Under the pieces are notes generated by a model that had not been told where the DNA came from, did no database searches, and saw only the letters and a list, made by a program, of their open reading frames with translations. A program made the position numbers and the translations under genes. From positions 124,001-188,000 of the forward strand of contig NZ_JACHYH010000002.1 in assembly GCF_014192715.1 (NCBI RefSeq): 64,000 bases of DNA, read 5' to 3'. Shown here piece by piece: positions 57,616 through 64,000 of this stretch (positions are counted from its first letter, which is position 1; the number at the start of each line of letters is the position of its first letter). This DNA comes from Luteibacter sp. Sphag1AF. GTDB taxonomy: Bacteria; Pseudomonadota; Gammaproteobacteria; Xanthomonadales; Rhodanobacteraceae.

Positions 57616-59703
57616 TCACGTGCCCGCGCTCGACGTTGCCGGAGGCGGGGCCTCTCCACGCTTTCGCATCATGGCCCGCGCGGCGGGAAGCACATCGTCA
57701 AACAGATGGCTGAACACGCCAGGCCCCTGTGCGACCGTGGCGGCCAGACGATCCACCGCGCCGGGATCGTAGCCCGCCGGGGTAATCGCATCAGGCGCGG
57801 CGGCGACCACGTCCAGTTGCAGGGCCAGTGCCGCGAGATCGGCCCGCAATACACGGCCCCACGCATGCGGTGCCGGACCATCCGCCGAGCGCATGGCGCG
57901 AAAGCGCCACGCCAGCGGATCGTCGTCGTTCACTCCGGAGGTTTCCACGGCCACCCCATGAATCAGGCTGGCCAACGGCGAATCCTCACCAGCGAGCAGG
58001 TTGAGACGCCGCGCCAGCGCGGAAGGTGACGTCGCGTTGACCACGCGCAAATCCGATAACGCGGCCTGCCAGACGGCAATGTTCTCGCGGTGATGCAGGT
58101 CCAGTACCGCCTCGCGGGTTGTCTCCAGCGGCAATCGCGCCCCCATGACCCACGCTTCGTCTTCAAGCGCCTGCTGGGTCGCAGTGGACACGCGGGCCAC
58201 GAATTCGCGATGACCACTTGCCGAAGCCCAGAGCGGCAGCACCGCGTGCAGGGACACGCCGCTGCGCCTGCGAAGCAGCCCTGCGGCGGCGCCACGTGTC
58301 ATGGAAGCGATGGATATCGTCCTCCCCCGCGCAGGCATGATCTCCGTGACGGCGCGGCGGTAGATGCGTTCCACGGGCGAGGTCCGGCCCAGTTGCGCGC
58401 GCGCAGCCGTCACCAGTTGCATGTCCACACGGCTGTCCGGTGGATGGGTGAATCCTTCCAGATGCCTGTGCGCAGCCGCCTCGGTCAGCCACGGCGACAA
58501 CGCGGTCATGTCTGGCCCGGCGGCGTGCAGGGCGAGATAGGCACGCAGGGCGGCATGCAGACGATCCGGTGCTTGTGTCGCTGGCGAACTCAGCACGGCG
58601 TGGATGCGCCCGGCGACCGCAGGCAGCAGGCGCCCCGCGATCGCATCGTGGTATCGCTCCGCTGCCGTGCCGCGCAAATCACTCACGCGCGCATCCTGCG
58701 CATCGGTGTCGGTGTCGGTGGATGCCAGTGCCCGCAATGCGTCGAGGTGGCGCCACGGGCCCTTGTCGGCATCCGCAAGCGTGGCTTCGGCGGACACCAC
58801 CCGACCGGTCATGCTGTCAAGCGCGCGACTGCCCTGATGGAAACGCACGCAGCCAAAGGCCAGACCCGCCACACCGATCAACACCAGGCTTCCCGCGATG
58901 AGTCGTCTTCGCCACATGCGGCTCACGCGACGGCGCAGACCGCGCGCGGCGTCCAGTGCATCATTCAACGACAACGCAGGTCGCGCGGCAACGTCGAAGT
59001 GAATGCTCGCAGGCCATAGCCGTCGCGCCCTGCCCTCGCCCGGAAACATCTGCGTGATGCTGGCGGCAAGCACCTGCGCCATGGCGCTCCACGTACGCGG
59101 GAAGCGATAGATGTCCCCACACGCTGTCACGTCGGGTGCGCGGTGAAGGCGTGACACCGGGCAGACCACGTCTGCACAGGAGCGTTCCTGCAACACGGTG
59201 GCGAGAGCGTGCATGGAAGCCGGAGCAACCGCGACATGGCCAGCAGCGGCGACTCCTGTCGCCATCCAGCGCGTGTAGCCGGGAATGTCATCACACCCGG
59301 TCACCAGCACCCGTACCTGAGGACGGCGACCAGCGACATCGACGATATCCCCCAACAGCTCCCGCCAGTGCAGCGCTGCCGCAGCACGTGTGGCCGGCGC
59401 GGCAGCGCGCAGGAAGCCCGCGTGCACAACAACCATCACCAGACACGGACGGCGACGTCCCCGCAGCGCGTCGACTACGGCTTCCCAGAGCGTGGTTTCT
59501 TCACTCTGGCAAACGTTTCTTGCAACCGTCAGCAGCGCATGACCGTTGACGCGTGACACACGCACGTCCTCCCGCAGCGGCTCCGTGACATCCCCCTCTC
59601 CGAGCAGCAGCGCACCGGGCCAGTGACGAAGCTGCGCGCACCAGCTGCGCACGGTTTCCCGAATGGCGTGTCGACGCGCGTCCAGTTCGCTGGTGGCCGT
59701 CAT
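57616..59703 (-). CDS. Short TssM/IcmF-like type VI secretion protein
   Basis: 695 residues, against about 1100-1200 for usual TssM. The N-terminal two membrane helices are missing. The NTPase-like region is degenerate: WPGALLLGEGDVTEPL stands where the Walker A GxxxxGKT should be, though VRVLVTGCDDIPGYTRWM resembles the later TssM strand-TKxD segment. One membrane helix follows (LIAGSLVLIGVAGLAFGCVR, about 268-287), then a periplasmic IcmF-related part. It overlaps the tssL stop by ATGA, in the position expected of TssM. Either a reduced functional TssM or an unrecognised relative; I favour the former from synteny. Confidence 0.7.
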   Translation of the reverse strand: MTATSELDARRHAIRETVRSWCAQLRHWPGALLLGEGDVTEPLREDVRVSRVNGHALLTVARNVCQSEETTLWEAVVDALRGRRRPCLVMVVVHAGFLRAAAPATRAAAALHWRELLGDIVDVAGRRPQVRVLVTGCDDIPGYTRWMATGVAAAGHVAVAPASMHALATVLQERSCADVVCPVSRLHRAPDVTACGDIYRFPRTWSAMAQVLAASITQMFPGEGRARRLWPASIHFDVAARPALSLNDALDAARGLRRRVSRMWRRRLIAGSLVLIGVAGLAFGCVRFHQGSRALDSMTGRVVSAEATLADADKGPWRHLDALRALASTDTDTDAQDARVSDLRGTAAERYHDAIAGRLLPAVAGRIHAVLSSPATQAPDRLHAALRAYLALHAAGPDMTALSPWLTEAAAHRHLEGFTHPPDSRVDMQLVTAARAQLGRTSPVERIYRRAVTEIMPARGRTISIASMTRGAAAGLLRRRSGVSLHAVLPLWASASGHREFVARVSTATQQALEDEAWVMGARLPLETTREAVLDLHHRENIAVWQAALSDLRVVNATSPSALARRLNLLAGEDSPLASLIHGVAVETSGVNDDDPLAWRFRAMRSADGPAPHAWGRVLRADLAALALQLDVVAAAPDAITPAGYDPGAVDRLAATVAQGPGVFSHLFDDVLPAARAMMRKRGEAPPPATSSAGT

Positions 59704-60839
59704 GCGGTGGGCGCCTGTGCATCCAGATAAATGTCGACGCGACGGTTGACCGCGCGATCTGCGCTCGTGTCATCCGGGCCGAGGGGACATGCCGCACCCT
59801 TGCCGTCCACAAGGACAGTGTGGTCATGCGAGCGAAGTTGCATCAGCTGATGTACCTGCTGCGCACGCCGCAACGACAGTGCACGATTGGCAGCCGGGCC
59901 GCCTGCGAGAGGCATGCTGTCGCTGTGTCCCACAATGCGTACCGGCCCAGGCCACTCGTCCAGAAGCCCACCCAGGCGACGCAGGGTATCTGCATGACGG
60001 GATGCAACGCGGGCCGATCCGGAAGCGAACAGATCAGGCGCCACCAGACGCAGATGAGGTGCCGGCGAAGCGCGGACGATTTCGAGCATGTCGCCACTGA
60101 CGGAAGCGGCGATGCGACGGATGAGGTCTTGCGAGGAATCGGCACGCGGCACGGGATCGGCCGGCGGCGGAGACAGGGCAAGAATGCGCTGCTCAAGTGC
60201 GCTGGCCCTCCTGTCGAGGTGACGCTGCGTGAAGACGTGCAGACACGCTATGAGCATCACCACGGCCGCACCGGCGAACAGGTATCGGACCCACGGAGGA
60301 TGACGTCGAGGCTCCGCACGAGGGGGTGGCTCCGCATCCCCGACCAGAAGGTACAGATGATCGCGACGCCGCCGGATTTCTTCCTTGCCCTCGGCGTCGA
60401 TGCGATAGCGCCCCTCCATGCCAAGTGCGAGACACACGTAGTAAAGCTCGGCAAGAGCGAGGTCAGGAGGATCGCTCCAGCGGCAGGTGTCTATCAGGTC
60501 GAAGACGCGCTCACCACCTCCGCGCTCGGCGTGAAAGTGCATGAGCAGACTGCTGGCCGCCCAGCGCCCTGCCCCCCAATCGGTGGAGCCAGCCATTTCG
60601 TCCAGCAAAGTGCACAGTGCATAGCTGCCGTGCGCAATGCTATCGGGGGCCACACCGGCCTTTCGCGACGTGGCCTGGAAACGGACGATCGCGGCGAGCA
60701 TGCCTTTGCGAAGCACGGCGATGTCGGGCGTGGGATGCGATCCCTTGAGGAGTGCCGCGATGTGCAGCGCGTCTGACGCAAATCCGGTCAGCGTCCCGGT
60801 GGAAGGCGCCGGGGTTTCGGGCACCCGTTGTGCTCTCAC
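59700..60839 (-). CDS. tssL: TssL (DotU-like) with C-terminal OmpA peptidoglycan-binding domain
   Basis: 379 residues from a GTG at 60839 overlapping the tssK stop (GTGA). The N-terminal cytoplasmic DotU domain has SYALCTLLDEMAGSTDWGAG, LLMHFHAERGGGERVFDLID and YYVCLALGMEGRYR. One membrane segment (WVRYLFAGAAVVMLIACLHV) is followed by a periplasmic OmpA/MotB domain (PVRIVGHSDSMPLAGGPAAN, RALSLRRAQQV, NRRVDIYL). TssL, TssM and TssJ form the T6SS membrane complex; the OmpA tail makes this the extended form that grips peptidoglycan. Confidence 0.92.
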   Translation of the reverse strand: MRAQRVPETPAPSTGTLTGFASDALHIAALLKGSHPTPDIAVLRKGMLAAIVRFQATSRKAGVAPDSIAHGSYALCTLLDEMAGSTDWGAGRWAASSLLMHFHAERGGGERVFDLIDTCRWSDPPDLALAELYYVCLALGMEGRYRIDAEGKEEIRRRRDHLYLLVGDAEPPPRAEPRRHPPWVRYLFAGAAVVMLIACLHVFTQRHLDRRASALEQRILALSPPPADPVPRADSSQDLIRRIAASVSGDMLEIVRASPAPHLRLVAPDLFASGSARVASRHADTLRRLGGLLDEWPGPVRIVGHSDSMPLAGGPAANRALSLRRAQQVHQLMQLRSHDHTVLVDGKGAACPLGPDDTSADRAVNRRVDIYLDAQAPTA

Positions 60840-62173
60840 GACTCCCCCCGGATGGCCCACAACGCAAACCGTGGCGCAGGCAGATCCCCTGACACGTGCA
60901 TGCCTATGCCCGCCGAGCCAGCGAAGCCGACCCATTGCGGATGTCCCCGGTCAAACTCGAAATAGCTGAAGCCGGGATAGGCCGGAAGCTCCGGTGGAAC
61001 GCCCGGCAATGCCTGCACGGGCAAGCCCGGCAGTTGCAGGTCCACCAGATCGCGCATGCGCTCGGAGGGTCCGACTTTCAACGCTTCCGGCAACGTGCGA
61101 AGGAGCCGATCCACCGGCAACGACGAGCTGACGCCGAGCACGAAACGTGCGTTGGCATAGAGCGATGCGTCAGCAACAGGTGCGTGATAAAGACCGAAGG
61201 TGCGCTCCTCAATCGGCAATGCAATCACATTGTCCGCCACAGCTACCGCGATGGCGCGGCCAAGCTCGCCCATCAATGGCGCGAAACAGGACGCCAGGCC
61301 ATCATGCCGATACGGTGGCAGCGATGGCATGCCTCGTCCCCGCTCGAACACAGCCAGTTCGCCACGCAGTGCCACCAGTCCTTCATAGATGCGCTCCGGA
61401 TGCATCAGCTGTTGTCCCGTGACGTGGGCCAGCCACGCTTCGGCACGTCCCAGCACCTGAGCCAGGAGGAACTGCTGCACTTCGGTGAAGCCTCCCACAC
61501 CCGGACGGCGCAGCCCTTCATACAGGCCATGCACGCGCTGCCTGAGCTGGGTGAGGAAGGAGTGCAGCATCGTGGCGAGGCGTCCGGACACGCGCCAGCC
61601 GAGCACCGGGGGAATGAAATGTGGATCGAGCTGGACCACGCCGGCCTCGTCGCGGCACAGCACGCGCACCACACCCATCCACGTATGTCCCTGCACGGCC
61701 TCTCCCGCCGGCATCAGCGACAGGTGCGGCCTGGCCAGTTGTAACGTGGCCGGATCGCCGCCGTGATAGTGGCTGTCTGCCACATCGGCCTCGAATACCG
61801 CGAAACGCGCGAGACTGGCCGGCGACGGATCGGCCTGGGTTTCCACCGCACCACGGCGCCTGAGTGGCAACGCAAGCACGATGTCCGTTTCGCGCGCTCC
61901 TTCAGGAATGGCGCAGGCCACGCTGGCAATGTCGTCGCGCAGGTCGAACGGCGTACCGTCACGCATCACGCCCGCGCAACGGGTCAGCCGGATGCGGCCG
62001 CAGGCGAGCTCGCCCTGGTCAATGTCCAGCTCCGTGAATCCCCAGCCATGCATGCTGGTCGCGCGGATGGTGGCCGCAATCTGCGCAGCCACATGCCTGT
62101 CCTGCTGTTGAAAGTGATGTGGCTGGAGAAACATGCCTTCCGACCACACCACCTTTTCGCCTCGTTCAATCAT
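60836..62173 (-). CDS. tssK: TssK, type VI secretion baseplate subunit
   Basis: 445 residues with the TssK N-terminus KVVWSEGMFLQPHHFQQQDR, and later LTRCAGVMRDGTPFDLRDD, LHSFLTQLRQRVHGLYEGLR and VPPELPAYPGFSYFEFDR. TssK trimers link the baseplate to the TssL-TssM membrane complex. It starts three bases after the vgrG stop and overlaps tssL by GTGA. Confidence 0.95.
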   Translation of the reverse strand: MIERGEKVVWSEGMFLQPHHFQQQDRHVAAQIAATIRATSMHGWGFTELDIDQGELACGRIRLTRCAGVMRDGTPFDLRDDIASVACAIPEGARETDIVLALPLRRRGAVETQADPSPASLARFAVFEADVADSHYHGGDPATLQLARPHLSLMPAGEAVQGHTWMGVVRVLCRDEAGVVQLDPHFIPPVLGWRVSGRLATMLHSFLTQLRQRVHGLYEGLRRPGVGGFTEVQQFLLAQVLGRAEAWLAHVTGQQLMHPERIYEGLVALRGELAVFERGRGMPSLPPYRHDGLASCFAPLMGELGRAIAVAVADNVIALPIEERTFGLYHAPVADASLYANARFVLGVSSSLPVDRLLRTLPEALKVGPSERMRDLVDLQLPGLPVQALPGVPPELPAYPGFSYFEFDRGHPQWVGFAGSAGIGMHVSGDLPAPRFALWAIRGES

Positions 62174-62176
62174 GGA

Positions 62177-64000
62177 TCATCCATTTCCTGCCGCTTCCTG
62201 CGGCACAGCAGAGGGTTCAGTTATCGTTGCGGCCCGGGGCGGCTTAGGGCGGCGGGGCGTGGCCCGCTGCGCATTGCGTGCATGGCGCGAGGGTGGAGGC
62301 GCGCCACCATGAATGAGCACATCGCCCGAGCCATCCAGGGTGATTTTTGTGCCGTGGAGTGCAATGCCATCGGCGTCGATCACCAGAGAACTTGATCCCG
62401 CGCGCAGAATCAGCGCATCGCCGGTCTCTATCGTGACCGTGCCTGTGACTTTGACGTCGATGTCTGCGCCGGCCGTGAGGACCGTATCCGCATCGATGCA
62501 GAGTTGAACGGAGCCCGCGACGGTCTGTTCCAGGTCGCCTCCCACGCGCTGGACCTGCCTGCCCAGCACGTCGCAGTGCGCGTCACCGCGAACCAGCCGG
62601 AACGTGTCGCCGCCCGTGTCGGCGTGGCAATCGGCGGCATGACGCGCGAACGCGTTGCCGTCGATCACGTGATGCGACTCGTGCTTCACGTGCACCGCGA
62701 TGTCGTGGTCGACGATCAGCGACGCATCGCGGCCCGCATGCATGTCCAGCGATTCTTCGCCTGCCGTGTCGTCGAAGCGCAGCTCGCTGCTGATGGCGGC
62801 GTCGCCCAGCGAGCGGGACCGATAACCCGCCAACGTTCGCGCTGGCAGATATTCGTACGGGGGCCGCTGTCCTGCGTTGTAGACGGAACCGGTGATGATC
62901 GGGCGATCCGGATCGCCGTCCAGATAGCCCACCACCACTTCCTGCCCCACTCGCGGCAGGAAGCTCGCGCCCCATCCCGCGCCCGCGAGCGGTTGCGCCA
63001 CACGCACCCAGCACCCGGCGTCGTCGGACGGACTGGCCGCGTGCTCCCAGTGAAAGCGCAGCTTCACACGCCCGTCGGCGTCCGATACCTGCGTGCCCAT
63101 GTCACCACCGACCACGATGGCGGTCTGCACGCCGGTAATGACGGGTCGGGGGATCGGATCGGCGCGAAAGGAACGCTGCACGGAGAGTGCGTGAAATTCA
63201 CCACGAATGACTGGCTCGACGTGGTTGCCCACGTTCTCCGATGGCGCACTGATACTCAGCGTCAGCCGCGTCACGACAAACCGGCCACTCTCCCCGGCCA
63301 TACGCTCGTCGTCCAGCGCAATGGCCTGACCGACGCTGATGGCCGGATGGCGGGTGCCCGCCCGGCAAAGATTCGCTGCGGCCTGCACGGCATCCAGCTG
63401 CTGGCGTGCCAACGCGTCGGCATGACCGCGCTGCTCGCTGCCCGCCGGGTAATCGTAGATCGCCAGTGCGTATTCGTCCGCTGGCGCCATGGCTTCGCCA
63501 CAGAGCATTGCTGCGCTGCGGTTCGTGGCCCGTTGCCAGGCGAAGTCACCCAGCGTCACCGCCGTGGACGTTACGGCGGCGGCAGACTCCCAGGTCACAT
63601 TGCTGTCGCCCATGGCGGCCAGCCATGGCAACGCCTCGCCATCGGACACGGCATGCGAGGCCGCCGAATCAACAATGACCATTTCTTCGCCCGCGGGCGT
63701 GTGCCGGAAAAAGAAGTACACACCGATATCGGCGAGCAGGCGCGTCACGAAGCGATAGTCGCTCTCCCGGTATTGCACGCAATGCTCCCGGGGCGGGTCG
63801 TCGGGCGAACACTCCCACGCCACCCGTGCCGGATACGCAGACAGCACCTCATCCACGATGCTGCGTACGCTGCGCTGGCGGAAAATCCGGCAGTCAGCAG
63901 CCAGCGTAGCCAGCCACAGCCACGGGCGAAGAACAAAGCGATAGCGCCCGCGCTCCATGCGAACCACCTGCGCCAGCACGCCCTGGAAACGACGGTACAC
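62177..64000 (-). CDS. vgrG: VgrG (TssI), type VI secretion spike (5' end outside window)
   Basis: 607 codons visible; the start lies beyond the right edge. gp44-like region (RIFRQRSVRSIVDEVLSAYP, REHCVQYRESDYRFVTRLLA), then the gp5 OB fold (GCWVRVAQPLAGAGWGASFL, PRVGQEVVVGYLDGDPDRPI), then the beta-helix needle with repeating D/H/V residues and DUF2345-like TVTIETGDALILRAG. The protein ends in a short Pro/Arg-rich tail (PRRPKPPRAATITEPSAVPQ) with no effector domain, so any effector must be carried separately, probably via PAAR or adaptor genes to the right of the window. Confidence 0.95.
   Translation of the reverse strand: MYRRFQGVLAQVVRMERGRYRFVLRPWLWLATLAADCRIFRQRSVRSIVDEVLSAYPARVAWECSPDDPPREHCVQYRESDYRFVTRLLADIGVYFFFRHTPAGEEMVIVDSAASHAVSDGEALPWLAAMGDSNVTWESAAAVTSTAVTLGDFAWQRATNRSAAMLCGEAMAPADEYALAIYDYPAGSEQRGHADALARQQLDAVQAAANLCRAGTRHPAISVGQAIALDDERMAGESGRFVVTRLTLSISAPSENVGNHVEPVIRGEFHALSVQRSFRADPIPRPVITGVQTAIVVGGDMGTQVSDADGRVKLRFHWEHAASPSDDAGCWVRVAQPLAGAGWGASFLPRVGQEVVVGYLDGDPDRPIITGSVYNAGQRPPYEYLPARTLAGYRSRSLGDAAISSELRFDDTAGEESLDMHAGRDASLIVDHDIAVHVKHESHHVIDGNAFARHAADCHADTGGDTFRLVRGDAHCDVLGRQVQRVGGDLEQTVAGSVQLCIDADTVLTAGADIDVKVTGTVTIETGDALILRAGSSSLVIDADGIALHGTKITLDGSGDVLIHGGAPPPSRHARNAQRATPRRPKPPRAATITEPSAVPQEAAGNG

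Overview
The window is about 64 kb of high-GC gammaproteobacterial chromosome. The order ispD-ftsB-eno-...-kdsA-pyrG, the linked lapA/lapB-ihfB-rpsA-cmk block, zipA-smc, and the large GlgE/TreS glycogen-trehalose operon fit Xanthomonadales, most likely Rhodanobacteraceae (Luteibacter/Dyella-like). That placement is inferred from gene content and order; no 16S gene is present.

Layout. 1-5.3 kb (minus): pyrG, kdsA, two small envelope genes, eno, ftsB and the start of ispD, tightly packed with ATGA overlaps. 5.4-9.2 kb (plus): an aminopeptidase P and parE. 9.2-18.7 kb: an accessory island with a 1811-residue secreted Rhs/YD-repeat protein that has no toxin tip. Upstream of it lie decayed Rhs-tip/immunity remnants, two intact DUF4279-like putative immunity genes, a ~170-bp direct repeat and two different IS3-family transposase remnants. 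18.7-24 kb (minus): galU, a WbpM-type dehydratase, a WecA-type initiating transferase, lapB and lapA (surface polysaccharide/LPS). 24-27 kb: ihfB, rpsA, cmk. 27.1-44.8 kb: an acyl-CoA-binding protein, then a seven-gene minus-strand operon glgE-treS/mak-glgB-glgX-treZ-malQ-treY, which combines GlgE-type alpha-glucan synthesis with glucan debranching and trehalose formation. 45-46.4 kb: a PaiB-like flavin protein, a densely structured RNA leader with a small Cys-pair protein, and a REP-like inverted pair. 46.4-55 kb: zipA, smc, bolA-like, yciI-like, a signal-peptide protein, lysS and prfB with its programmed frameshift. 55-57 kb: asnB with its leader. 57-64 kb: an orphan methyltransferase-like gene and a type VI secretion cluster (tssM-like, tssL-OmpA, tssK, vgrG running off the edge).

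The most exciting element is upstream of asnB (asparagine synthase). A 40-codon (or 21-codon) leader ORF carries seven Asn codons within eleven. It is followed by a perfect 16-bp GC-rich hairpin with a U-rich tail. The end of the leader ORF can pair with the 5' arm and loop of that terminator in 12 of 14 positions, and the Asn codons themselves can pair with that same segment. This is the full architecture of a ribosome-mediated transcription attenuator specific for asparagine. I know this mechanism for trp, his, leu, ilv, thr and phe operons but not for asparagine synthase.
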